From the NCBI GenBank assembly GCA_963675945.1, contig OY780932.1:3534001-3598000 (forward strand): a stretch of DNA of 64,000 bases. Reading direction: 5' to 3'. Below are positions 54,382 through 63,843 of the stretch, in pieces (positions within the stretch are counted from its first letter, which is position 1; every line of letters begins with the position of its first letter). The position numbers and the translations under genes are program-made. The notes beneath the pieces were generated by a model, which searched no databases, was not told the origin of the DNA, and saw only the letters and a program-made list of their open reading frames with translations. This DNA comes from G963556115 sp963675945. GTDB taxonomy: Bacteria; Planctomycetota; SZUA-567.

Positions 54382-55189
54382 CAGTAAACCTCCTTACTTA
54401 TCGCACCTACCCTGGCAATTCTACCCCTTACCACTGATTACTCAATCTTTTTTTTATTTTACCACGTTTGTACTCACAGCCACGACACACCTACCTGCAT
54501 AGTATCCACATTCTACTAATCTCCTTTAAAATACTATGTTCATAAATCCTATCCTTACCTCTAAAATTCTTTAGCCTCTCATACCTAGCCTAAAAATCCT
54601 AACACACACTTAATAAGCTATTGGGCATATAACAATAATACCTCAATAACATCTTCTCAGAAAAGAAGATACAAAAATATCTGAAATTCGTCAGTCCGCA
54701 TTTTTCCCAAACACATATTAACATACTAGCTTAAATTGCCAGCCTTATCTGCTCCCACCCGAATCATTATACCATTTTCATCGCCGCCAAACTCCACAAG
54801 CGTAAGAAAATGATGGACAAAATTGCCAAAAAGCTGGCGCTAATCCATGACGATACAGATCGCGAGAAAATCCTGAAGATAATCCGTAAATTCGGCCTCA
54901 AGATCTGAGCAAAACAAACGTTATACTATAACACACAGTATAGCTGCCATTCTGCAAATACCATGGCGCAACCATTAACCCCAAATCGGTTTCAACATCT
55001 TTGTCAACCTGTACCAGAAATACCGAATGTCTCATTATTATCGCTAAAGTGTAAACATTTACTACCGTTAATACTTCCGATAATCTAGCATTTAGGGGAA
55101 GTTAATAAACAAAATATAATAAACCACTAGAGGCAAGAGTGCTTCACGGATGAAACACTCCAGTAATATTGATCAGGAAAGGCAAAGGC
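54382..55189. other. Intergenic region upstream of autotransporter 2
   Basis: Divergent spacer, AT-rich. Apart from a short open frame at 54810-54908 nothing coding is seen. A perfect TATAAT at 55115-55120 sits 70 bp before the autotransporter start but has no good -35 element. Confidence 0.45.
54810..54908 (+). CDS. Possible small ORF or gene remnant (32 codons)
   Basis: ATG at 54810 to TGA at 54906-54908. The product is helical and basic (MMDKIAKKLALIHDD, then REKILKIIRKFGLKI), and the open frame continues upstream without a stop to 54735. Its composition looks more coding-like than the surrounding AT-rich DNA. No ribosome site is evident and no family is recognised; it may be a C-terminal remnant of a lost gene. 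Confidence 0.25.
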   Translation: MMDKIAKKLALIHDDTDREKILKIIRKFGLKI

Positions 55190-58100
55190 ATGAAGCGCAA
55201 ATCCGTAGTAAACTCCGTACAGACCCAAGCTATCAGAGCTATTATTACCGCTCGCCTCTTATTCGCCGTACTACTTATTTCTACATATTCCGCCAATGCA
55301 CTGGATATCACCGGCGGCTCTAATGTCGACCTCGATACCTCCGGTATCAACTCTGGCGAACCCATCAATTTTACCTCCGGCGGGGGCACCCTCAATGTTA
55401 ACACCAACCTCTCTGCAACCACCGCTAGCAGTACCATGACTGTAGATACCAGTACCTCCGGTACTGTCACCGGTACAAGTAACGCGGATCCCTTTACGGT
55501 CGCCACCACCATTCTCCAGACCGGCGGCAACCTGACCATTATGAACCCCGGTGACAATAACCTCGGCGATTTCACCGCTGCCGATAATACCTCTCTGACC
55601 ATTACCGATGATACAATGGGTGGTACAAATGTCGGCACCGTAACTATCACCTCACTAACTTTGAATAACAATGCCGCCAATGGCTTCAAAATCGATAATG
55701 CTTCAAGCTTTGAAACAATATTAAGTCTCGGCGAAATAAGCGTTACCACCGCCGGCAAACTCATTATCGAGTCCTCCGGCACCTGCGGCACCGTAGTTGC
55801 TAGAACCCAAACCGCTATCGACCTCGACGTAATCGGCACCGGAAAATACCAGTCCGATTGGCTCTCATCCGGGATTACCTCCCATCTTGGTACCGTCAAT
55901 ATCGCGGGAAACTCTGCCGGTTCCAGTATCTTCGACGCCAACTTCACAGTCACTCAAAGCCAACTCGAAATAGCCTCGCTCAATGTGACCGATAACAAAC
56001 ACGCCACCATCAATGTAAGTAGTGGAAGTAATCTCATTGCCTCCAGCACCACTATCGGTACCGGCACCAGTGACGCCGAAGGCGACAAAGGCAACACCAC
56101 CATGTTCATCGGTATGGACTCAAGCCTCACCGCCGCCACCTGCTCTCTCGGCACCCTCAATATGGGTAACGGCACCCTCATCATCGATGACAACAGCGGC
56201 ACCCCTCAGGCACTCACCATCACCGCCTCCACCCTCACCCTCACCGGCTCCAGTATGCTCAACGGTAATGACGAGGGTGTCATCCATATCCTCAAGCTCA
56301 CCGGCGACATCTTTACTTCCGCCGGACACATCCTCTATTATAACGGCGACCGGGTAAAGCTAGTACAGAACAGCGGCACCGAGATCACTGACGTCAATCT
56401 CATCAATACCGCTGGTGCCGCAGCCAAGATCACCACTACTACCAACATCACCGCTGACAAGCAGTACCAAGGCATAGAACTGGCCACCGACGCCGGCGCC
56501 ACCGTCACCGTCAGCAGCAACGCCACCGCCGGTATCGTCGGCAGTACTGTGCTCAACAACAATACCCTTACCATCGTAGACGGTTCGACCTTCGACCAGC
56601 TCAATGACAATAACACCAATGAAGCAGACTTCAGTGCCGCTAGCGGCATAGTCAACCTCGGCGGCACCCTCAATCTCGCCAATACCAATAGCATGTCCGG
56701 CAGCAACATTATCGGCACCCTCAATACCGATAGTACCAATGCCGCGATAACCGGCAACCCACTGGAGATCACCACAACAAATATCGAGAGTAGTGAGAAT
56801 CTCACCCTCAGCAATACCGTTACCATCTCCACCGCCGGTACAGTCAATAACGCCGGGACCCTCACTCTCGGCACCGGCGCAACGTTGAACACCAGTTCCA
56901 CCAGCCTGAATCTCGGTACTATCGCCTCAACCGGCGCCTCAAAGATCAATGTCACCGCCGGTACCACCTCGGCGCAGCTAACCGGTTCGGCAACTACCGA
57001 TGTCGAAGTCGCCGCCGACGCAACCTTTGCGACAACCGCCAGCAGCAATATCAAGACCCTGACGCTCAAAGGTTCGAGCAGCAGCAATCCCGCCACCCTG
57101 AGTATAGCCGCCGGTACAACCGCAATAACCGATATCACCACTACCAGCCACGGCACTATCAGCGTAACCAAGGACGCCTCCCTCAGCGTCTCAAACTCTA
57201 CCACCATCGGTACCGGCACCGTCGATAATCAGTCGAATGTCGGTGATAACAGCCTTACCCTCGCAGCCGACAGCAGCTCCAGCGGTAGCGTCACCCTCGG
57301 CGCCATCAATCTCGGCAACGGCACCCTTACCCTCGACGACAGTAACGGCACCGCCGCATCCCTCACCGTCAGCGGCACCACCCTCACCCTCACCGGCGCC
57401 AGTATGCTCAACGGTAATGACGAAGGTGTAATCCACATTCTTAAGCTCACCGGCGATACCTTTACCGCCAATGGGCATAATCTGTATTATAACGGTAACC
57501 GTGTCAAGCTGGTTCAGAATAACGGCACCGAGATCACCTCTGCCAATTTAATCAATACCGCCACCGCCGACCCGCAGATCACTACCAGCACCAGCATCAC
57601 CTCCGATAAACAGTATAAAGGTATTGATCTCTCCAGTGGCACTCAGACCGCCATCACCGTCAGCAACAACGCCACCGCCGGCATCGTCGGCAGTACGGTA
57701 CTCAACAACAATACTATTACCATAGAAGCCGGTTCAACCTTCGACCAGCTCAACGACAACATTACCAATACCGCCGATTTCAGCGCCGGAAACGGCACCC
57801 TCAATCTCGGCGGCACCCTCAATCTGGCCAATACCAATACCGCTTCCAGCAGTAACACCCTCGGCACCCTCAATATTATCGGTGCCAGCGCCGAGATAAC
57901 CGGCAATGCCCTCTCAGTCAGAGCCGTAAACCTCGATTCCGGGGAGAACCTGACCCTCAAAAACACCCTGAACTTCGATACCAGCAGTGTAGTCCAGTCC
58001 GCCGGCACCCTCACCCTCGACGGCGCCACCCTCAACTCCGGTACCGGCAGCCTGAATCTCGGTACCATCGCCTCCGGCAGCAGTAACAGCAAGATCAATG

Positions 58101-61100
58101 TAACCGCCGGCACCACCTCAGCCACCGCCACCGCCGCCAGCAAGGTCAGTATCGACGTCGCCACCGCCGCCACCTTCAATACCGCCGCCACCTCTACGCT
58201 GGACACCGTAACCCTCAAGGGCTCGACCAGCAGCAACACCGCGCACCTGAGTATCGCCGCCGGCACCACCACCCTTGATGAACTCGTCGCCGACGGCCAC
58301 GGCTGCGTCAGCGTAACCAAGGACGCCTCCCTCACCGTCAGCACCGGCACCACCGTCGGTACCGGTACCGCCAGCGATCAGGACAGCACCGGAAATAACA
58401 CCCTCACTATTCAGGAGGATCACACCTCCTCCGGCTCGGTCTCCCTCGGCGCGGTAACCCTCGGTAACGGCACCCTCATCATTGATGACAGCAATACCGC
58501 CGCCGATGTACTCACTATCTCGGCCGACAGCCTCACCCTCACCGGTGCCAGCATGCTCTGCGGCAATGATGCCGGGGTCATCCACAAACTCAAAGTCGCC
58601 GACAACACCCTCACCGACGCCGGTAAATACCTCTACTACAACAGCACCAATATCCTCCTTGTCGGCAGCGACGGTACAACCCCTGTCTCTTCCGCCAACC
58701 TCCGAGATATTGCCGATATCCAATCGACCCTCACCGCTACCACAACGATAAGCGCTGACTGCGAATACGCCGGAATAAACTTTGCACCAACCGATGACTA
58801 CATTTCAAATAATGCAATAATTATTAATAATAAAGCCACGGTTGGTATCTTTGGTAATACAAGTATTACCAAAAACGGCCATCTCATTATCAATAATGGC
58901 GCAACCCTCAACCAGCTCAATGACCAGACAACCCATACCGCTGACTTCACCTTCGACTCCACCGGCTATATTGGGCTTGTCAACGGAACCTTGAACCTCG
59001 CCAATACCAACTCTACTGGCAACACCAACTATATCTCCAAGTTAATTACACTGAATTTTCCTTCCGACATATCAGACATACCCTACCTCATCGCCAATAA
59101 TGTAACCGTAAACCAACTGGGAACTTTAGACTCTTCTATTATAGGACTCCAAGGTAAAATCTCGGTAAACGAGTTGTTGTTCAACAGTAATAATAACAAC
59201 TACAACGATAATTTCAATTATGACTCATCTATGATCGTTCTAAACCAAGCCGACCTCACCTTGAACGCCTACTCCAAATCTTATCCTGATGTCAGGTGTA
59301 TCGCTACAAATTCCGGCAACAAGCTCACCTCCTATACCATAACTTATTATCAATACCTGGAAGTACTGGACGGGACTCTCGATATCTACAGCACCCCTGC
59401 CAACCAAGGCTTGGGCAAAGGTTTTAACCAATCTGGAAGTGTTATAGTCAATGCCAAGACCTCAGACGCAACCCTGACCCTCCATGACAGCCACGGCACC
59501 CTGTCTCTCAGCTCTACAACTAAACTTAACGGTACCAATACCGATTCAACCTCCTATACTGCCACCCTCGATGTCTCAGATACCACCGATATTCTGCGTT
59601 ATACTACTATTACCCCCACAGGATTTGCAAAGATAATCACCAACCAAACCCAACCACAATCAAACATCAGCTCCATCAACTTCAATGAAGGTGGTACTCT
59701 CTATCTCCCGCGTGACTCCGAAAACATACTGTCTATCGATACTTACTACAGTAATAATGGCACCCTTGATATAACCGGTACGACCGCCACCGCCAAGTCA
59801 GTCATAAGATTAAACAGCTCATTATTTCAAGGTTCATCCACCCTAATCGCCGACGGTGACGGTAGTGGCGGCAAAGACAAAATCTACTTTCTAGGCCCAT
59901 CACTCGGATTATACGGCACCCTACTCTATGATTCATCAAAGGTCGAACTCTTGGATTCATCCGGCAATACCCTTACCAACGCCAACCTCCTCGATACCGC
60001 CAATGCTCAGGATGAGAGTGTCGGCGCCGGACAGAACTTCCATGTCACCAAGAATGCCATATTACATAATCTCGACGGCTCAGCCAGTAACGCCGGAGTA
60101 ACGGTCGAATCCGGCAAGACCCTCGTCGCTACCGGAACTACCACCACCGGCAGCAATACCATCACTGTTGGAGAGGATGCAACTTTTAATTCCCAAGGTA
60201 CTATTGCTGCCGCCGACGGCACAGTCAGTCTCGCCAATAATTCTACCCTCACCGTCAATGGAACAAGTAATGAGGTCAGCACCGTCGAAGCCACCGGTAC
60301 TGTCACGATCAACGGAAGTGGAACAGTTAAAACCAAAGAATTATCCGGAGATGCCAACACTGTGGTACAAATATCTGGAAACGCTACAGTAGATACTACT
60401 CAATCAACTCAGACTACGAGCGTTGGGAAAACTGTTATCACTGGTAGTGCAACTCTTGTAACCGGCAGCGCCCAATACTCAACCACTGTCCTTCAAATCA
60501 CTGGCCCCGACGACGGTACTACTAACGTTAAACTCACAGGAATAGGAGAAGCTACTAGCAGGCTAATCGCCGATACCGCATCTTTTGAAACAACCACTGC
60601 TGTAACAGATACGACAGTATCGATCATTGATGGTCAACTTCCTATGAGCGCAAATACCCTCAAGCTGACCGACTCAACCCTTATTTTAGGTAGTACCGTC
60701 TATATCACCGGTGTCAACCCTGCCGTAAATGACAGCCACATTGAGGTTCTCGGTGCCGCTGCTGGCAACACCTCGACCATCGACAACCATAGTACCATGC
60801 AGGCCAATCTGCTCGGCCTGCTCGACGTCATCTCCGGCTCAACCGCCGGTTATACCGCCACCCTGGATATCGATAATACCGAAGCCACCGACTCGGTCTT
60901 CAAGTTCACCACCGTCAACGTCATCGGCGATGCTACCGGCGGTAGCGCCACCCTCAACTTCAAGGCAACCGGCAACACCAACAGTGTCATCCAGGATATC
61001 GACCTCACCACCCTCAATATCAACGGGGTCGATGCCACCGGCACCGCCACCGTTACCAGCCAGCAGCATGTAGACCTCTCCATCGGTACTCTCAACTTCT

Positions 61101-63145
61101 ACGGCACCAACGGGGTCTTCGACAACCAGGTAGCCTACGCCGCCACCAGCGCCAGCACCGCCAAAATCGGCTCAATCAATATCGGCAGCAATTATGGCGA
61201 CGCCGTAACCGGCACCCTCAACGCCACCGTCTCCGACGCCAAGACCAGCATCACCACCGTCACCCTCAGCGGCGGCACAAACGCCGGACAACTCAACCTG
61301 AGCGGTACCGATGCCAGTGACCTCTTCGAGATTACCACCCTCAACCTTGCCGGTGCAGACGCCGTAACCGATGCCGTACTCGCCGTCAACAATAACTCTA
61401 CCGCCAATATTCAGACCACGGTACTGAACTCCGGTAAATTCGGCACCATCAACAACAACGCCAATACTACGTTCATAGACGGCACTATTAACGGCACCCT
61501 GAAAATAACCGGTGCCGCTCTCAATCCGGACAACGGCACCTTTACTATCGGCAGCACCGGCCAACTCGATGTCTCCGCCAATAATATGACCGTTGACAAT
61601 TCCGATAAGCTCGTCTTCAACCTGGGAACAAGCTCCGACAGTTCAGACAATATCGTCGATACCGCCGGCAGCTACGCCACCCTCCTCGGTAACGTTACTA
61701 CCACGCGCAGCGGTACTACGCTTGACCGGGTGTACGGTGTGAATGGCGTCTCAGATCAGACCTATCTTGATGTCGTGACCTTTGCCGGAGGCACTGGTGC
61801 CGTAGTCGATGATGAGTTACAGACCGATGACTACCTCCGAACCTATACCCTCAAGGATGAAGATGGTCAGGGCGACGCCTTCGACATCCTGGTCGCGACC
61901 AACAGCAGTGGTATAACTAATGCAGTTCAAGAAGCAGGCGGCACCGGTCAGGACGCTACCGACCTGGAAGAACTGGTCAACCGCCAGGCCTCAGCCTCTG
62001 CCGCCGCCGGAGTATATATCGACCAGGTTTTCGCCATGTCTCCCAAACAACAGGTAAGAGCAATGGAAGAAAAACGCGGAGAAGACGCCACCACCGCAAG
62101 CACCCAGAGCTCACTCCTGACTATCTCCGCCGCAGCAAGCGCGGTCAAAAGCCAGATGACCTCATTCCGTTCCGGAAATCTAGCCTCAGCCATGTCCTCA
62201 TCCTTCAGTTCCTCCGGCGCGACCTCGGCTCTCAGCGATATGGCCGACGCCAAGACCCTAGCTGCCGCCTACGAATCCGCGGAATACAATCCGGCTGCAA
62301 CCGCGACCTACGGTAAAACCCAGGTCTGGGCGAACGGCTTCGGCGGGTTCGGCGAGCAGGGAACTACCGACGGCTCAACTGGCTATGACTTCTATAATGC
62401 CGGAACCATGGTCGGTATCGACTACGCTTTCGCTCAGGAGTTACGAATCGGAGCCCTGCTCGGCTATTCCTACAATAAGACCGACGGTTACGCGAATTCC
62501 GGTAACAGCACCGACAATATTATCCGCCTCGGCGCCTACGCCTCCTATAACTGGGATAACCTATTTATCGACCTCTCCCCCACCTGTGGGATCCACATAA
62601 TCGATGCCAAACGCAACCTCAATACTGGAGCTACCGCAACTGGGGAACGCACCGGTGTCGACTTCAATATCAATACGACAATCGGTTACTCCTTCAAGCT
62701 TCCGCAAGAAATTATGCTTACTCCCAGCTACAGCCTCGGCTACACCCTGTACTACGACCCCGAGTATACCGAGACCGGATCCGGAGTACAGAATAATAAC
62801 TTCGCCAGCTTCACCTCCAACTCACTCCTGCAGGATCTGGGAGTACGCCTCGGACGGCTCTTTAGGCAGAGCGAGAACCTCGCCTTCCTCCCCGAGGTCT
62901 GGGGCGGTTGGGAGGTCGAGTACCTCAATACCGGCGGTAATCGCAACTCGACCACCTCTGCAGCTTTGTTCTCCAATACCTATTCCACGTCTATGAACGG
63001 TATGGCAACCAACCGAGGATACTGGGGCGGAGGGCTTACCGCCCTGATCAACGACAATATCTCGGTCTTCGGACGTTACGACCAGAAGATCTGGGATAGT
63101 GGATACAACGTAGGTTTCAGTGCTGGGATTAAAATTATCTTCTAA
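55190..63145 (+). CDS. Autotransporter 2, giant protein with three tandem 383-residue repeats
   Basis: A 2651-residue outer-membrane secreted protein. A signal peptide occupies about residues 1-38 (basic start, hydrophobic LLFAVLLISTYSANA). The passenger is a Thr/Ser/Asn/Gly-rich beta-helix. Three units of 1149 bp lie in tandem (about 55793-56941, 56942-58090, 58091-59239), anchored by SMLNGNDEGVIHILKL at 56.25, 57.40 and 58.55 kb. A more AT-rich, non-repeated stretch follows (59.0-60.0 kb). The C-terminus is an autotransporter beta-barrel (VWANGFGGFGEQG, LPEVWGGWEVEYL), ending KIIF, very like that of autotransporter 1. AGGAAAGG lies seven bases before the ATG; TTG at 55169 is rejected. Confidence 0.92.
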   Translation: MKRKSVVNSVQTQAIRAIITARLLFAVLLISTYSANALDITGGSNVDLDTSGINSGEPINFTSGGGTLNVNTNLSATTASSTMTVDTSTSGTVTGTSNADPFTVATTILQTGGNLTIMNPGDNNLGDFTAADNTSLTITDDTMGGTNVGTVTITSLTLNNNAANGFKIDNASSFETILSLGEISVTTAGKLIIESSGTCGTVVARTQTAIDLDVIGTGKYQSDWLSSGITSHLGTVNIAGNSAGSSIFDANFTVTQSQLEIASLNVTDNKHATINVSSGSNLIASSTTIGTGTSDAEGDKGNTTMFIGMDSSLTAATCSLGTLNMGNGTLIIDDNSGTPQALTITASTLTLTGSSMLNGNDEGVIHILKLTGDIFTSAGHILYYNGDRVKLVQNSGTEITDVNLINTAGAAAKITTTTNITADKQYQGIELATDAGATVTVSSNATAGIVGSTVLNNNTLTIVDGSTFDQLNDNNTNEADFSAASGIVNLGGTLNLANTNSMSGSNIIGTLNTDSTNAAITGNPLEITTTNIESSENLTLSNTVTISTAGTVNNAGTLTLGTGATLNTSSTSLNLGTIASTGASKINVTAGTTSAQLTGSATTDVEVAADATFATTASSNIKTLTLKGSSSSNPATLSIAAGTTAITDITTTSHGTISVTKDASLSVSNSTTIGTGTVDNQSNVGDNSLTLAADSSSSGSVTLGAINLGNGTLTLDDSNGTAASLTVSGTTLTLTGASMLNGNDEGVIHILKLTGDTFTANGHNLYYNGNRVKLVQNNGTEITSANLINTATADPQITTSTSITSDKQYKGIDLSSGTQTAITVSNNATAGIVGSTVLNNNTITIEAGSTFDQLNDNITNTADFSAGNGTLNLGGTLNLANTNTASSSNTLGTLNIIGASAEITGNALSVRAVNLDSGENLTLKNTLNFDTSSVVQSAGTLTLDGATLNSGTGSLNLGTIASGSSNSKINVTAGTTSATATAASKVSIDVATAATFNTAATSTLDTVTLKGSTSSNTAHLSIAAGTTTLDELVADGHGCVSVTKDASLTVSTGTTVGTGTASDQDSTGNNTLTIQEDHTSSGSVSLGAVTLGNGTLIIDDSNTAADVLTISADSLTLTGASMLCGNDAGVIHKLKVADNTLTDAGKYLYYNSTNILLVGSDGTTPVSSANLRDIADIQSTLTATTTISADCEYAGINFAPTDDYISNNAIIINNKATVGIFGNTSITKNGHLIINNGATLNQLNDQTTHTADFTFDSTGYIGLVNGTLNLANTNSTGNTNYISKLITLNFPSDISDIPYLIANNVTVNQLGTLDSSIIGLQGKISVNELLFNSNNNNYNDNFNYDSSMIVLNQADLTLNAYSKSYPDVRCIATNSGNKLTSYTITYYQYLEVLDGTLDIYSTPANQGLGKGFNQSGSVIVNAKTSDATLTLHDSHGTLSLSSTTKLNGTNTDSTSYTATLDVSDTTDILRYTTITPTGFAKIITNQTQPQSNISSINFNEGGTLYLPRDSENILSIDTYYSNNGTLDITGTTATAKSVIRLNSSLFQGSSTLIADGDGSGGKDKIYFLGPSLGLYGTLLYDSSKVELLDSSGNTLTNANLLDTANAQDESVGAGQNFHVTKNAILHNLDGSASNAGVTVESGKTLVATGTTTTGSNTITVGEDATFNSQGTIAAADGTVSLANNSTLTVNGTSNEVSTVEATGTVTINGSGTVKTKELSGDANTVVQISGNATVDTTQSTQTTSVGKTVITGSATLVTGSAQYSTTVLQITGPDDGTTNVKLTGIGEATSRLIADTASFETTTAVTDTTVSIIDGQLPMSANTLKLTDSTLILGSTVYITGVNPAVNDSHIEVLGAAAGNTSTIDNHSTMQANLLGLLDVISGSTAGYTATLDIDNTEATDSVFKFTTVNVIGDATGGSATLNFKATGNTNSVIQDIDLTTLNINGVDATGTATVTSQQHVDLSIGTLNFYGTNGVFDNQVAYAATSASTAKIGSINIGSNYGDAVTGTLNATVSDAKTSITTVTLSGGTNAGQLNLSGTDASDLFEITTLNLAGADAVTDAVLAVNNNSTANIQTTVLNSGKFGTINNNANTTFIDGTINGTLKITGAALNPDNGTFTIGSTGQLDVSANNMTVDNSDKLVFNLGTSSDSSDNIVDTAGSYATLLGNVTTTRSGTTLDRVYGVNGVSDQTYLDVVTFAGGTGAVVDDELQTDDYLRTYTLKDEDGQGDAFDILVATNSSGITNAVQEAGGTGQDATDLEELVNRQASASAAAGVYIDQVFAMSPKQQVRAMEEKRGEDATTASTQSSLLTISAAASAVKSQMTSFRSGNLASAMSSSFSSSGATSALSDMADAKTLAAAYESAEYNPAATATYGKTQVWANGFGGFGEQGTTDGSTGYDFYNAGTMVGIDYAFAQELRIGALLGYSYNKTDGYANSGNSTDNIIRLGAYASYNWDNLFIDLSPTCGIHIIDAKRNLNTGATATGERTGVDFNINTTIGYSFKLPQEIMLTPSYSLGYTLYYDPEYTETGSGVQNNNFASFTSNSLLQDLGVRLGRLFRQSENLAFLPEVWGGWEVEYLNTGGNRNSTTSAALFSNTYSTSMNGMATNRGYWGGGLTALINDNISVFGRYDQKIWDSGYNVGFSAGIKIIF
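55793..59239 (+). repeat. Three tandem 1149-bp units inside autotransporter 2
   Basis: Start codons of the matched SMLNGNDEGV-type segments lie at 56255, 57404 and 58553, exactly 1149 bp apart; KINV motifs at 56942 and 58091 keep the same period. Copies 1 and 2 are nearly identical in DNA around the anchor; copy 3 has diverged more (SMLCGNDAGV). Confidence 0.8.
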
Positions 63146-63200
63146 TTTTCTATTCCTCAGACCCACTAATAAAAACGCTAGATTCATACATCTTAGACCA

Positions 63201-63232
63201 AAGGCCTTATATCTCTGAAGATATAAGGCCTT
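63201..63232. terminator. 14-bp hairpin across the response regulator stop codon
   Basis: AAGGCCTTATATCT with its exact complement around a CTGA loop. The response regulator stop (63207-63209) lies inside the first arm. It lies between convergent genes and may end both; neither side shows a strong T run. Confidence 0.55.
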
Positions 63233-63821
63233 CGCGTATGGCAAATTTTATCAAACCGGATGTATTGTGAATACCGGTTTTTCCCTTTATCTTCGCCCGA
63301 TGCGCCTCTACTGTTTTAAGGGCTATAAATAACTCATCCGCTATCATCCGATTAGTATACCCGGAAGCAATAAGTACCAAAACCTCCTTCTCCCGTGCCG
63401 ACAATTTACCGAGTTTATGATCTTTTTCCGGTAATACTCCGTAATAATCCCGAGCCACACCCGCGCATACATCCTTGATTACCTGTACAAACAGTGATGA
63501 ATCACTATTCTTGGTAATAAACGCACTCGCACCGGCGTTGAGTGCCGACGCAGCGGTATCGGCATCATTGTACACACTGAATACCAGTATTTTTATCTCT
63601 GGAAACTCATGGCGAATCCAGATTATCCCGTCACTACCACCTCCAAACTGGAGTGAATAATCCAGGAGAACCAGCTCTACCTCACCCTTCCCCAGATACT
63701 CTTTTACTGCTGGCATAGTGTCAACTATACCCACAACCTCAAACTCACCCTCCGCCTTCAGGCGTTCTGCCAGCAACTGACAGAGGATTTTATTATCATC
63801 TGCTATCAGAACCCGAATCAT
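63207..63821 (-). CDS. NarL/LuxR-family response regulator
   Basis: A 204-residue two-component regulator. The receiver has acidic residues in IADDN, the phospho-acceptor Asp54 in LVLLDYS and the switch Lys in FITKNS. The C-terminal LuxR-type helix-turn-helix is LSAREKEVLVLIASGYTNRMIADELFIALKTVEAHRAKI. It acts with the histidine kinase whose end is seen 22 bp upstream. GGGGAGCG precedes the ATG. Convergent with autotransporter 2; whether it controls that gene is unknown. Confidence 0.93.
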   Translation of the reverse strand: MIRVLIADDNKILCQLLAERLKAEGEFEVVGIVDTMPAVKEYLGKGEVELVLLDYSLQFGGGSDGIIWIRHEFPEIKILVFSVYNDADTAASALNAGASAFITKNSDSSLFVQVIKDVCAGVARDYYGVLPEKDHKLGKLSAREKEVLVLIASGYTNRMIADELFIALKTVEAHRAKIKGKTGIHNTSGLIKFAIREGLISSEI

Positions 63822-63843
63822 AATTTAGCGCTCCCCTCAATCC

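Noticed and set aside
54400..54440. Second sigma-54 promoter upstream of the activator gene
   Set aside because: The best GG..GC pair has nine bases between them, not ten, so it fails the spacing that the 52943-52958 site satisfies.
56338..58723. Long minus-strand frames (up to 293 codons) opposite the autotransporter repeats
   Set aside because: They arise from GC-rich, low-complexity Thr/Gly/Ala codons read backwards; products are Val/Leu/Ala-rich without motifs and repeat with the 1149-bp units.
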